Source: Saccharothrix tamanrassetensis (GTDB lineage: Bacteria; Actinomycetota; Actinomycetes; Mycobacteriales; Pseudonocardiaceae). Taken from it: a stretch of DNA of 64,000 bases. This document shows positions 7,992 through 16,874 of the stretch, one piece after another. Position 1 is the stretch's first letter; each line of letters starts with the position of its first letter. Made by a program: the position numbers and the translations under genes. The DNA lies in contig NZ_JACHJN010000002.1 in NCBI RefSeq assembly GCF_014203665.1, positions 248,001 through 312,000 on the forward strand, written 5' to 3'. The notes under the pieces are model-generated. The model ran no database searches, had not been told where the DNA came from, and worked only from the letters and a program-made list of their open reading frames with translations.

Positions 7992-8515
7992 TCGGCGAGC
8001 GGTTCACCAGGGAGGCACGACAGGCGGTGCGTGACGCCGTCGTGGAAGCACAACGCGCGCACGCGAACGAGATCGGACCGGAACACCTGCTGCTCGCACT
8101 GCTCGACGCGCCGGTGCTGGCGTCGTTCGACGTGCCGCGCTCGGTTCTGGAGGCGGACCTCCGCGAAGCCCGGCGCAAGGGCGGGCTGAGCGAAGCGGAC
8201 GCCGAGGCGCTGAAAGGACTGGGGATCGACGTCGACCAGATCGTCGCATCGGTCGAACGGTCCCTCGGCGAAGGCGCGCTGGCCGCCGAACCGCCGGCGA
8301 AGCGCAGGCTGTTCAGGCTGCCGTTCAACGCGGCGGCGAAGAAGACCCTGGAACGCAGCCTGGTCGAAGCCCGGGAACTCGGCCACCGGACCCTCGGCCG
8401 GGAGCACCTGGTGCTGGCGCTGCTGTCCGGCCGGGGCCTGGTGGCCGAGGTCCTCGGGGCCCGCGGGGTCAGCTACCCGGAGGCGTGGAAGCGGGTCGCG
8501 AACTCACCCAGGTGA
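7988..8515 (+). CDS. Clp N-terminal (double Clp-N repeat) protein
   Basis: A 175-residue protein with two Clp-N repeats: residues 3-40 (FTREARQAVRDAVVEAQRAH, then EIGPEHLLLALLD) and residues 112-150 (LERSLVEARELGHRTLGREH, then LVLALLS). There are no AAA+ domains. Clp-N domains bind adaptors and substrates in ClpA/ClpC, so this stand-alone protein could act as an adaptor or decoy for ClpC. Its start overlaps the HTH stop (ATGA). Its 3' end overlaps the convergent YczE-like gene by 47 bp. Confidence 0.85.
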   Translation: MIGERFTREARQAVRDAVVEAQRAHANEIGPEHLLLALLDAPVLASFDVPRSVLEADLREARRKGGLSEADAEALKGLGIDVDQIVASVERSLGEGALAAEPPAKRRLFRLPFNAAAKKTLERSLVEARELGHRTLGREHLVLALLSGRGLVAEVLGARGVSYPEAWKRVANSPR

Positions 8516-9113
8516 CCAGGGGCAGGAACGCCTGCGTGAGCGGGCCGATCGCCAGCGCGTACAGGACGGTGCCGACGCCGATCGTGCCGCCCAGCAGCCA
8601 GCCGCCGGCCAGCACGGTGAGTTCGACCACGGTCCGGACCAGGCGCAGCGAGGTCCCGGTCCGCGCGCAGAAACCGGTCGTGAGGCCGTCGCGCGGGCCG
8701 GGGCCCAGGCGGGCTCCGATGTAGACGGCGGCGGCCAGTCCGTTCAGGACGATCCCCGCCACCAGGAACAGGATGCGCGGCACCAGTTCGGACGGGGCGG
8801 GCAGGATGGCGAGCGTCACGTCGACCGCGATGCCGATCAGGAAGACGTTGCTGACCGTGCCCACACCGGGGCGTTGTCTGAGCGGGATCCAGCAGAGCAG
8901 GACCAGCGCGCCGACGATGATGGTGATCGTGCCGAAGCTCAGCCCGGTGCGCTTGGTCAGGCCTTCATGCAGCACGTCCCACGGGTCCAGGCCGAGGGTC
9001 GCGCGGATCTGGAGCGCCATGCTCGCGCCGTAGAGCCAGAGCCCCGCGACCAGCTGGGGGAGGCGGCGGGCGGGCGAGACGGAGACGGGGACCTGGGTGA
9101 GTGCGGCGAGCAT
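8469..9113 (-). CDS. YczE/YitT-like membrane protein
   Basis: A 214-residue integral membrane protein with about five hydrophobic helices. Conserved stretches are LGLDPWDVLHEGLTKRTGLS and its internal repeat LGPGPRDGLTTG, typical of the YczE family. The function is unknown; the family is often divergent from MocR-type regulators of the YczR group, exactly as here. The ATG at 9113 is chosen because the sequence upstream is non-membrane shadow and the shared promoter with the MocR gene lies just before it. Confidence 0.85.
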   Translation of the reverse strand: MLAALTQVPVSVSPARRLPQLVAGLWLYGASMALQIRATLGLDPWDVLHEGLTKRTGLSFGTITIIVGALVLLCWIPLRQRPGVGTVSNVFLIGIAVDVTLAILPAPSELVPRILFLVAGIVLNGLAAAVYIGARLGPGPRDGLTTGFCARTGTSLRLVRTVVELTVLAGGWLLGGTIGVGTVLYALAIGPLTQAFLPLVTWVSSRPASTPPGS

Positions 9114-9132
9114 GTGGCCATCCTTCGTCGCG

Positions 9133-9172
9133 ATTGGCCTTGTTTTCCAGAGCCAATGTCGAATAATTGGCC
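9133..9172. promoter_or_regulatory. Three ATTGGCC-type half-sites in the MocR/YczE promoter
   Basis: ATTGGCC at 9133-9139, its near-complement AGCCAAT at 9151-9157 and ATTGGCC again at 9166-9172. They fill the 61-bp gap between the divergent genes and end 2 bases before the MocR ATG. They are the probable binding sites of the MocR protein. Confidence 0.6.
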
Positions 9173-9174
9173 TC

Positions 9175-10635
9175 ATGAACCACGACGTCCCACCAGGTGG
9201 ACGTATATCCGGTTTCCGGCTGGCCCGCCTGCTCGGCGAGTGGCGCAGGCGAGGTGCCCGCCAGGGCTCCGCCGACCTCGCGGCCGCGATCCGGATGCTC
9301 GTCCTGGACGGCCGGCTGCCCGCCGGCACCCGCCTGCCCGCCGAACGGGAGATGGCCGACGCCCTGCCGGTCAGCCGCACCATGATCACCGCGGCGCTGG
9401 ACCAGTTGCGGTCGGAAGGCCTGGTGGCCAGCAAGCGCGGCGCGGGCTCGTGGATCAGCCTGCCCACCGGCGCCCTGGGGATCGCCCCGGACACCCCGCT
9501 GGTCGGCCACAGCATGATCGACTTCGCCCGTGCCGCACCGCCCGCGATCCCCGGCATGACGGCGGCGTTCGACGCGGTGCGGCTGCGCCTGCCCGAGCAA
9601 CTGACCAACCACGGCTACTACGAGCACGGGCTGCCGGAGCTGCGCAAGCGGATCGCCGAGCGGTACGAAGCCCGCGGTCTGCCCACGTCCCCGGACCAGA
9701 TCGTGATCACCAGCGGCGCCCAGCACGCCCTGGCCCTGACCCTGCGCCTGCTGACCGGCCCCGGCGACCGGGTGCTGGTGGAACAGCCGAGCTACCCCAA
9801 CGCGCTGGACGCGATCAAGGCCGTCCTGGCCATCCCGGTGCCGGTGGCCATGACCTCGACGGGCTGGGACCTGGCGGGCGTGGCCGCCGCCCTGCGCCAG
9901 GCCGCGCCGCGGATGGCGTACCTGGTGCTCGACTTCCAGAACCCGACCGCGCACCGGCTGGACGCCGAGGGCAGGGCGGAACTGGCGGACATCGCCCGCC
10001 GAGCCCGGACGCCGCTCGTGATCGACGAGACCGCGGTCGAACTGGACCTCGACGGCGACCCGCTGGACGGCCCGCCGCCGATGGCGTCGTACGCGGAAGA
10101 CCTGGTGATAACTCTGGGGTCGGCCAGCAAGGCGTACTGGGGCGGGCTGCGCGTCGGCTGGATCCGCGCGTCGACCGAGGTGGTGCACCGCCTGGTCTCC
10201 ACCCGAACCGCCCTGGACCTCGGGTCGGCGGTGTTCGAGCAGATGGTCCTGGCGGATCTGATGGCCGAGCCGGACCGGGCCTTGGCGGCCCGCCGAGCGC
10301 TGTTGGCGACCCAGCGGGACGTCCTCATGGCCGGGCTGCGGGAGCACTGTCCACAGTGGCACTTCCGCCGCCCGGCCGGGGGGCTCAGCGTCTGGTGTGA
10401 ACTGGACGCCCCCATCAGCACCCGAGTAGCCGTAGTGGCGCAGAACCACGGCATCCGGCTCGCCCCGGGCTCCCGCTTCGGCGCCCACGGCGGCTTCGAA
10501 CGCTGGCTGCGCCTGCCTTACGTCCTGCCGTCCGACGTGCTGCGGGACGCCGTCCGCCGTTTGGGCCTGGTCGCCGCTTCCGTCACCGGCACCACCATGC
10601 CCGGCGAAACCGCCGCCACCATGCCCGTCGCCTGA
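9175..10635 (+). CDS. MocR-type regulator (GntR HTH fused to aminotransferase domain), YczR-like
   Basis: A 486-residue protein. The N-terminal winged HTH (LPAGTRLPAEREMADALPVS, then RTMITAALDQLRSEGLV) is followed by a fold-type I PLP domain from about residue 110. The PLP Lys is in GSASKAYWGGLRVGWIR; NYYEHG- and IDETAV-type motifs are also present. MocR proteins use PLP as effector or cofactor and usually control a neighbouring gene. Divergence from a YczE-type membrane protein is the hallmark of the YczR group. The ATG at 9175 is chosen because earlier starts lie in the operator repeats. Confidence 0.88.
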   Translation: MNHDVPPGGRISGFRLARLLGEWRRRGARQGSADLAAAIRMLVLDGRLPAGTRLPAEREMADALPVSRTMITAALDQLRSEGLVASKRGAGSWISLPTGALGIAPDTPLVGHSMIDFARAAPPAIPGMTAAFDAVRLRLPEQLTNHGYYEHGLPELRKRIAERYEARGLPTSPDQIVITSGAQHALALTLRLLTGPGDRVLVEQPSYPNALDAIKAVLAIPVPVAMTSTGWDLAGVAAALRQAAPRMAYLVLDFQNPTAHRLDAEGRAELADIARRARTPLVIDETAVELDLDGDPLDGPPPMASYAEDLVITLGSASKAYWGGLRVGWIRASTEVVHRLVSTRTALDLGSAVFEQMVLADLMAEPDRALAARRALLATQRDVLMAGLREHCPQWHFRRPAGGLSVWCELDAPISTRVAVVAQNHGIRLAPGSRFGAHGGFERWLRLPYVLPSDVLRDAVRRLGLVAASVTGTTMPGETAATMPVA

Positions 10636-11556
10636 CCACCGACACTTTCCGCAGTCACTCCCGGCTCGCTTCGTCTCGCCCCACCCGCCCGCCCGCACCA
10701 CCCACTCCGTCCGCCCCGGTGCGTTCCGCCCGCTCCAGTGCGCTCCGCCTGGCCTCGCCCGTCCCGTCCTGTCCTGTTCCGGCTCGTGCGAGGGGTGAGG
10801 GAGTCCGACGGCGCTCGGCGGCGCACGTCGGCGCTCGGCGGCGCACGGACTGCGCAGCTCGGCGGCTCGGCTGGGCCTGTGGGCGGCAAGACGGCCGGTG
10901 GCTGGCGTGATGTCAGTGCGACAGCGCGGTGGCAGCGGTGGTCAGCGCTGACGTCGGTGACGTCGGTGATCAGCGTCAGTGACCAACGGGCGAAGTCAGT
11001 GGATGGCGATGACGTCGGGGCTTGTCGCGAGGTCTTCGTTCGCGTCGCCGTGAGTCTTTCCCGCCTAGCTGCGAATTCTCCGCCTGGGCCGCGAGTCTGC
11101 CCGCGTGGGCTGGGGGTCCGTCGCCTGGAGTGCGGGTCCGTCCACCTGGGTCGTGAGCCCCCGCCTGCGTCGAGCCGTGGTCTGGCTGGGCTGCGGTCTG
11201 GCTGGGCTACTGCTGACCGTGAGGGCGGTGCGTTCGGACCGTGAGGGTGTGAGCGTTCTGCTTGAGGCGTTGTGTCCGTGCTTTAGGTCTTGTGTGGGTG
11301 TGGTTGGCGCTGCTGTAAGCGTTGTGTGGTTTGTGTTCTTTGAGCGTTGTGTGGTTGGTGTTGGTTGTGGGGTGGGCGGGTGGTCGGTGTGCCTGTGCCT
11401 CGCCGGGGCGCCTCCTTCAAATCCGGCAACGAAATCGGTAAGTGCAAAGTGCCCGTGGGCCTTCGATTTCTCTGACTTTCGCCCGATCGGGTGGACCGGT
11501 GAGGCTTGGTCACTCTGGTGGGGGTCGCTGGAGCGGGTGGCTGCCATGAAGTTCTG
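10636..11556. other. Non-coding stretch between convergent genes
   Basis: About 920 bases with no credible gene: open frames here have low-complexity Arg/Ser/Thr-rich translations and no SD. Visible structure includes two direct copies of CGGCGCTCGGCGGCGCAC (about 10811-10846) and a GTCAGCGCTGACGTCGGTGACG stretch broken into short inverted repeats near 10940-10985. A T/G-rich segment (11290-11380) contains GCGTTGTGTGGTTTG and AGCGTTGTGTGGTTGG as imperfect repeats. Confidence 0.5.
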
Positions 11557-11557
11557 T

Positions 11558-11948
11558 CACCGTCGGGCTCCGGCGCAGCCCCTCGATGAGCCGGAGTCCG
11601 ACGGTGTCCGTGGACCTGCGGCGGGGACGCTCCAGGGATTGGCGTCCCCGGCCGCAGGTTCCCGTGGGATCCCGTCGACACAGGGGCAGTGTGACGACGG
11701 GACCTGCCCGTTCCTGCCGGGGCGCGGTCGGCAGGACGGGAAGCTGTGTGGCAACGGGGCAGTGCGACTGGGTATGACCGGGAGGACTGGTGTCGCGGCG
11801 CGGGTCGCGCTGGACGACCGGTGCGGCGGCGCGGTCCGCGCTGGGCAGACCGGTGCCGTTTTACTCAGTCGGGTGAAGTGCTCGGCAGGCCTGGGATGCT
11901 GCCGGGGGACCGCCAGTCGTCTCGCCGTTCGACCGACCGCGCGGTCGG
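11558..11948. repeat. Cluster of strong hairpins flanked by a 10-bp direct repeat
   Basis: Hairpins in order: 11558-11606 (16-bp stem); 11614-11659 (about 17 bp with one bulge); 11671-11701 (about 11 bp); 11707-11740 (10 bp); 11883-11904 (6 bp); and the perfect palindrome CCGACCGCGCGGTCGG at 11933-11948. The block is bordered by TGAAGTTCTG at 11547-11556 and 11954-11963. The right part lies inside the 3' end of the next minus-strand gene. It could be a structured RNA, a terminator array or an inserted palindromic element; I cannot decide. Confidence 0.45.
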
Positions 11949-12905
11949 GGGCGTGAAGTTCTGCTGGCTGGTGACGAACGCGATCACGCCGCCCCGGTGG
12001 CCGTTCGAGCTGTCGTGCGGGCTCGACGACGCGGTGGTCGGCGCGGTGGGCGCAGGCGCGGGCTTCGGCGCCGGCGCGGGGCTCGCGGGTTCGGGCTTCT
12101 CCCAGGTCACGGTGCTGGTGGTGACCGCGTCGGCGGTGCTCACGGGTGCCGGTTCCTGGGTGAACACGACCGTCGCCGCCTGGAACGCCGAGGGTGCCGT
12201 CGGTACGACTTCCTGCGGCGCTGCGGGCTCCGGGACGGGCGGCGGTGCTAGGGCTGCCTGGCGCGCGGCGACCTTGGCGGCCACCTTCGCCTCGTACATC
12301 TCTTCGGGCATGGTGTTGACCACCGTGCCGGAGTGGCTGTACCTCCTGCTCTCGGTGCCGCCCGAGTAGCTGGTCTGCCCGTACTGCCCGGGCTGCTCTT
12401 CCGGCGCGGCCACCTGGAGCGGCGCGATCGCCGGGGAACCGATCCCGACCGACGACATGGCCGCGGCGGAGACGGTGTGGGCCGGGGTCATGTCCTCGAA
12501 CGGGCTGATGACCTGGGCCGGGGTGGCGAGCTGGAACTCGGGCACGACCGGCACACCCGGCACGACCGGAATCGCGGGAATCGGAACCGCGGGCACGGCC
12601 GGCATCGGCAGTACCGCCTCGACCGGGGTCGGCAGCGCGAGCGGGTCGACGGCGGCGTCGACGGCGGCCTCGGGGTAGGTCTGCTCGGCGAGGACGATGT
12701 CCAGCAGAGCGGTGGTCGCGGTGTGCTGTTGGTCCACGGCGAGGTTCACCGTGTCGAGCGTCGTCGACAACTCGTCCGAGTGGTCTTGGTCGTCGGCGGA
12801 CGCCAGGCCGGCGCAACACAGCCACGCGACCGTCGCCAAACCGCCCACGGCCAGCGCTCGGAGCAGCAGCGATCCGCTGCGGCGCGCCGCGTCGGAGACT
12901 GCCAC
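11865..12905 (-). CDS. Secreted Pro/Ala/Val-rich protein
   Basis: A 346-residue protein of unknown function. The N-terminus has Arg residues, a hydrophobic core (LLLRALAVGGLATVAWLCCA) and GLASADD, a Sec signal peptide with cleavage near residue 37. The rest is low-complexity: an internal run rich in VP/IP pairs (about residues 95-130) and a long P/A/T tail with few hydrophobic residues, as in exported cell-wall-associated proteins. No sorting motif is seen. The last 30 codons lie beyond a 10-bp direct repeat in the hairpin cluster, so the original C-terminus may have been altered. GTG start; SD weak. Confidence 0.7.
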   Translation of the reverse strand: MAVSDAARRSGSLLLRALAVGGLATVAWLCCAGLASADDQDHSDELSTTLDTVNLAVDQQHTATTALLDIVLAEQTYPEAAVDAAVDPLALPTPVEAVLPMPAVPAVPIPAIPVVPGVPVVPEFQLATPAQVISPFEDMTPAHTVSAAAMSSVGIGSPAIAPLQVAAPEEQPGQYGQTSYSGGTESRRYSHSGTVVNTMPEEMYEAKVAAKVAARQAALAPPPVPEPAAPQEVVPTAPSAFQAATVVFTQEPAPVSTADAVTTSTVTWEKPEPASPAPAPKPAPAPTAPTTASSSPHDSSNGHRGGVIAFVTSQQNFTPPTARSVERRDDWRSPGSIPGLPSTSPD

Positions 12906-13084
12906 TGGAGATCACCACCGTTCCGGGGGGCTACGGCCGACGGGACGGACCGTTCGAGGTCGACGTTCTGCTATGTCTAGCACTGGCCACCGCATTTTCG
13001 AACGTTCTGGCGCGGAACCCACTCGGAAGGGCGGTGCTGTGCGGCTGTACGGGTTGTCGCGCCCGTCCGTGAACACCGTCCGTC

Positions 13085-14227
13085 GTGTTCAGCGCATCGG
13101 GTGACCACAACACGCGTCCGGTGTGGACACCGGGCAGGGTGTCCTCTGTGGACAGTGACGATGTCGTCTCGCTGGCGGAATTCGCCGAGCGCTGCCGGGC
13201 GGAGCAGTCCGACCTGACCGTGCACGACCCCGGAGGGCCGCATGAGTGCCTCGTCCGTTCAGGTGAACTGCTGGTCCAGTCGGACGCCGTGCCGGTGGCG
13301 GTGGACCGGCTGCGCCGTTGGGTGGATCGGGTGGACGGATCGGCGGAGCTGAAGTTCGTTCGCATCCACCTGCGGCCCGGTGAGGAGCCGGTGCGGATCG
13401 CCGCCGAGAGCGGCCTCGCCGTCACGCCCAACCACGTGCACGTCGGCAGCCCGATCATGATCGGCACCGCCCGGCCGCTGCCCCGATCGGCCCCGCCTCC
13501 GCCGACACCCGCCGAAGAGACGTGGCCGGTCACCGCTGCCGTGCTCGACACCGGCCTGGACCCGCACCCGTGGTTCGCCGGGCGGTCGTGGTTCGCGGCG
13601 TCCGGGCACTCGCCGGAAGTGCTGGACGCGGACGGGAGGCCCGGTCAGGACAGGCAGGCCGGGCACGGCACGTTCGTGACCGGGGTGCTGCTGCAGCACG
13701 CGCCCGGCGTGCGGGTGCGGCACCGGCGGGTGCTGTCGTCGCTCGGGCTGTCCGACGACGCGACCGTTGCGCGCGGGTTGCGGGCGTTGCGCGGGACGGC
13801 CGACATCGCGGTGCTGACGGCCAGCTGCCACACGGCCGACGACATGTGCCCGCCGGTGTTGCGCCATGAGGTCGAGCGGTTGGGTGCGGTCGTGGTGGCT
13901 GCTGCGGGCAACGGCGCGACCTCACGTCCGGTGTGGCCGGCGGCTCTGCCCGAGGTGGTCGCGGTGGGGGCGGACGCGCCGTTCTCCAACCACGGGCCGT
14001 GGGTCGACGCGATCGCTCCGGGAGTGGACGTGACCAGCAGCTTTGTCCGGCTGACGCCTTCGGGGGACGCTGCGCCGGGCACCGAGACGCGGGAGTACGG
14101 CTACGCGCGGTGGAGTGGCACGTCGTTCGCCGCACCGCGCGTGGCCGCCGACATCGCCCGACTGCTGCATCACGGCGTGCCGCCGGACGAGGCCGTTCGT
14201 CGGGTCGCCACGCTTCAACCGACCTGA
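13085..14227 (+). CDS. Cytoplasmic S8 (subtilisin-like) serine protease
   Basis: A 380-residue protein. The catalytic triad is complete: Asp155 (AAVLDTGLD), His194 (GHGTFVTG) and Ser347 (WSGTSFAAPR), with the oxyanion Asn276 in AAGNG. There is no signal peptide. The roughly 145 residues before the protease domain (SLAEFAERCRAE to NHVHVGSPIMI) are not an ordinary secretion propeptide and may be an inhibitory or docking domain. It converges on the CHAT gene with only 68 bp between, so the two protease genes form a tail-to-tail pair. GTG starts at 13085 and 13139 are both possible. A role with the sigma/CHAT operon is inferred from position. Confidence 0.85.
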   Translation: MFSASGDHNTRPVWTPGRVSSVDSDDVVSLAEFAERCRAEQSDLTVHDPGGPHECLVRSGELLVQSDAVPVAVDRLRRWVDRVDGSAELKFVRIHLRPGEEPVRIAAESGLAVTPNHVHVGSPIMIGTARPLPRSAPPPPTPAEETWPVTAAVLDTGLDPHPWFAGRSWFAASGHSPEVLDADGRPGQDRQAGHGTFVTGVLLQHAPGVRVRHRRVLSSLGLSDDATVARGLRALRGTADIAVLTASCHTADDMCPPVLRHEVERLGAVVVAAAGNGATSRPVWPAALPEVVAVGADAPFSNHGPWVDAIAPGVDVTSSFVRLTPSGDAAPGTETREYGYARWSGTSFAAPRVAADIARLLHHGVPPDEAVRRVATLQPT

Positions 14228-14295
14228 TCGCGGCGGTCCGGCCGTGTTGTGGTGGTGTTGCCGCGCGGTGGTGCGCACCGCGCTGCAGGTGCGGC

Positions 14296-16455
14296 TCATC
14301 CGGCGCCGACGCAGACGAATCCCAGGTCACCGTGTTCCTCCTGAGCCTTGGCAAGCGTCTGCGCAGGAGTGTGCAGCCCTGCGTGCAGGTCCACCATGAG
14401 CCCGACGACCCGATCGTCCGGCACCTCCCGCACGCTCGCGATCACCGCCCGCACCCCTCGGCGCAGCAGCACCGGAGCCAAGCCCGAATCGCACGCCGAC
14501 AGGACCACCACCGAGGGCGCGTTCTCCAACTGGTCGAAGTCGTAGCCGTGCATCGGTCCGTCGTCGAGTGTCAGGTGTGAGAACAGCGGCAGATCGGTTC
14601 GTCGAACGCCGTGCGCCGCGATGTGCACGACGTCCGCGTGTTCCATCTCGCGCAATGTATCGCCGACCGAATATGCCCGCGTTCCACCGTGGTTGCGTTG
14701 CAGCGTCTCAACTTCGAGCTCCGCATAACGAAGTGAAGGACCTACGGCCCATAGACGTCTACTCACCGCCAACGGTTTCCGAAGCGCTTCCAACCAGCAA
14801 CTCGCCGACGGCACGACGGAGATTTCGCGGCCACGGCACGACGGCAGCGAAGCCCACGGCACCCGTTCGAGTTCAGCGCTCGGCACGATCACCACAGCAC
14901 GGTCCCCGGCTGGTCTCACAAGCCGGTCGAGTTCGGCGAGCACCGACGGGCCTGCGGAGAGTTCCAGGCGTTTGGCCTGGCGCGCAAAGGTTCGTGCGTC
15001 GCCGAGGTCGTGCAGCCTGACCTTCCTCGCGGCCACCGAGACCGCTGCCAGCCGTCCGCCATGACTGGTGAAGCTGAGCATCGCCCTGTCCGCCAGGGAA
15101 TCCACGAGATCGGGCAACGGGACGGCAGCACGGCGGACGGTGCCGGCGGTCAGCGCAAGCCTGCGGATCTCGCGTTCCAGGGACACGATCCGGTGGTGGT
15201 CGTCCTGGGCACGGGCCAGGCGGAGTTCGGTGAGCGCGTCGGCGGTCTCCTTGCTGGGCGCGGGTGGGTGGGCCCGGCGGCGTTCGGTCCAGAGCAGGGC
15301 GGACCTGGCGTCGGAGCCGGCCAAGGCGTGGCCGAGGGCGATGTCCGCGAGTTCGGTGCCGGGCCAGGTGTTCGGGGCGTGCAGGCGCAGTCCGGCGAGG
15401 CAGGCGGCCACCGCGTCGCGCCGGGTGGTCGACAGGTGGGCGCGGGCCAGCCAGCCGACGGCGCGTGACCTGGTGGTGCCCTGATCACGGCGGATGGTGT
15501 GGGGTGCGCTGGTCAGGCGCAGTTCGGCTGCGTCGTCGTGGTGGCCTTGGTGTTCGCACGCGGTGGCGATGACGGTCGGCGATCCGGGTGCGCCCGCCTG
15601 GAGTGCGACCGACTGGGCGGCCGGGATCCAGCGGTGGCGGTTCTGCTGTCGGAAGAGGGATTCGGCGCGTTCGGCCAGGGTGCGGGCGGCGGTGGGATCG
15701 TTGTCGTGCAACGCGCAGCGGGCGGCCAGGAGCAGTGCTTCGGGGAGGCGGGAGCCCCGGTCGCACCGGTCCAGCAGCTGCACGGCTGGTTGCAGGACGG
15801 CGCGCGCCTCCCGGATCAGGCCCGCGCTGAGCAGGGCTTCCGCCCGGTCGGTCAGCGCCTCGGGTCGGCGGGTGGTCCGGAGGCCTTGGCGGGCGGCGTG
15901 TTCGTAGTGCCGCAGGGCGGTGGGCAGGTCGCCGCCGAGCATGGCCACGAAACCCTTGTTGTGCAGGCACATCGCGGCCCGGTCGAGTTCTCCGAGGGAC
16001 GTCAGGATGGTGTGCGCGGCGGTGAAGTCGGCGTCGGCTTCGGGCAGGCGCAGCGTGTACGCGCGGGCGATTCCCCGACCGGTCAACGCGTTGGCGAGCC
16101 AGCGGTCGTCGTGGTGGCGGCGCAGGGCGTGGATCGTCTTGGTGAGACTGCTGATCGCGAGTGCGGGATCCGCCTGCTGGCACAGCGCGAGGCCGCGCAG
16201 GCACTGCGCCCGGATGCGGTCCAGGCCGGTGAACGTGGTCGCGTTCAGGTGGTTCGCGCACGTCTCGGCGTCGCCCTGGTCCAGGGCGATCCAGGCCAGG
16301 GTGAGCCGGAGCGGCGGGTTGTCGTCGGAGGTCAAGGCCTGTTCGGCGAGTCGTCGGGCTTCGGTGAGGCGGCCGAGTTCGACCAGCGCCAGGGTGCGTT
16401 CGTGCGGGTCGTCGCTGTTGGTGAGGGTGTCGTGCGGGGCGGTGCTGGGGGTCAT
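14296..16455 (-). CDS. TPR-CHAT protein (caspase-like cysteine protease)
   Basis: A 719-residue cytoplasmic protein. Residues 20-430 are tetratricopeptide-like helical repeats (ERTLALVELGRLTEARRLAE, ALTGRGIARAYTLRLPEADA, CLHNKGFVAMLGGDLPTALR). Residues about 480-719 form a CHAT domain with the catalytic dyad His615 in HIAAHG and Cys655 in VVLSACDSG. CHAT domains are caspase relatives; the TPR part senses or recruits partners. In type III-E CRISPR systems a TPR-CHAT protease (Csx29) cleaves a protein that controls a sigma factor; here CHAT is the last gene of an operon with an ECF sigma factor. Its ATG overlaps the previous stop (ATGA). Confidence 0.9.
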   Translation of the reverse strand: MTPSTAPHDTLTNSDDPHERTLALVELGRLTEARRLAEQALTSDDNPPLRLTLAWIALDQGDAETCANHLNATTFTGLDRIRAQCLRGLALCQQADPALAISSLTKTIHALRRHHDDRWLANALTGRGIARAYTLRLPEADADFTAAHTILTSLGELDRAAMCLHNKGFVAMLGGDLPTALRHYEHAARQGLRTTRRPEALTDRAEALLSAGLIREARAVLQPAVQLLDRCDRGSRLPEALLLAARCALHDNDPTAARTLAERAESLFRQQNRHRWIPAAQSVALQAGAPGSPTVIATACEHQGHHDDAAELRLTSAPHTIRRDQGTTRSRAVGWLARAHLSTTRRDAVAACLAGLRLHAPNTWPGTELADIALGHALAGSDARSALLWTERRRAHPPAPSKETADALTELRLARAQDDHHRIVSLEREIRRLALTAGTVRRAAVPLPDLVDSLADRAMLSFTSHGGRLAAVSVAARKVRLHDLGDARTFARQAKRLELSAGPSVLAELDRLVRPAGDRAVVIVPSAELERVPWASLPSCRGREISVVPSASCWLEALRKPLAVSRRLWAVGPSLRYAELEVETLQRNHGGTRAYSVGDTLREMEHADVVHIAAHGVRRTDLPLFSHLTLDDGPMHGYDFDQLENAPSVVVLSACDSGLAPVLLRRGVRAVIASVREVPDDRVVGLMVDLHAGLHTPAQTLAKAQEEHGDLGFVCVGAG

Positions 16456-16874
16456 GCGACGAACCAGCGCGTGGCGAGGTCGGGGTGACCTTCCCGGCGC
16501 AGCAGCAGGCGCACCGGGCCCGGCGGGACGTGGTCCACGTGGAACCAGCCGGTGGGGTCGATGTCGGAGGTGGTGGCGCCGCCCGGCCAACGGGTCACGG
16601 CTTGGCTGCCGGTGCGGGCCAGGCCGGTGAGGTGCAGGCCCGTCGCGGTGGGTTCCAGGTGGAGGTCCAGGTCGGCGAAGCGCATCGTGCGGACGCGGTC
16701 CGTGCCGCGGACGTCGGTGCGGGTGGTGTGCGCGGAGTCGGTGATCAGCCGCGACAGCCGGGCATCGCAGCGTTCGGCCAGCGCGGACTGCGCTTGTGCG
16801 GCGAGCAGGACCGGTGGCGGGTCCAGGCGGTCGAACATGGTCGCGAGCGAGTCCAGCAGGTCTTGGTGGTTCAT
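16452..16874 (-). CDS. Sigma/CHAT operon partner protein (140 aa), carboxypeptidase-regulatory-like domain
   Basis: A 140-residue cytoplasmic protein between the sigma and CHAT genes, overlapping both by ATGA. Residues 1-50 are helical (DLLDSLATMFDRLDPPPVLL, then AAQAQSALAERCDARLSRL). From about residue 65 it is beta-rich (LDLHLEPTATGLHLTGL, DIDPTGWFHVDHVPPGPVRL), the pattern of a small Ig-like carboxypeptidase-regulatory domain. I know this arrangement from other actinobacterial sigma/CHAT operons, but no function has been assigned to my knowledge. Its position suits an anti-sigma factor, an adaptor or the CHAT substrate. That is inference. Confidence 0.82.
   Translation of the reverse strand: MNHQDLLDSLATMFDRLDPPPVLLAAQAQSALAERCDARLSRLITDSAHTTRTDVRGTDRVRTMRFADLDLHLEPTATGLHLTGLARTGSQAVTRWPGGATTSDIDPTGWFHVDHVPPGPVRLLLRREGHPDLATRWFVA

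Noticed and set aside
11105..11956. 283-codon plus-strand frame in the hairpin-rich region
   Set aside because: No SD, Gly/Arg/Val-rich translation without a fold, and it runs through successive hairpins and the antisense of the secreted-protein gene.
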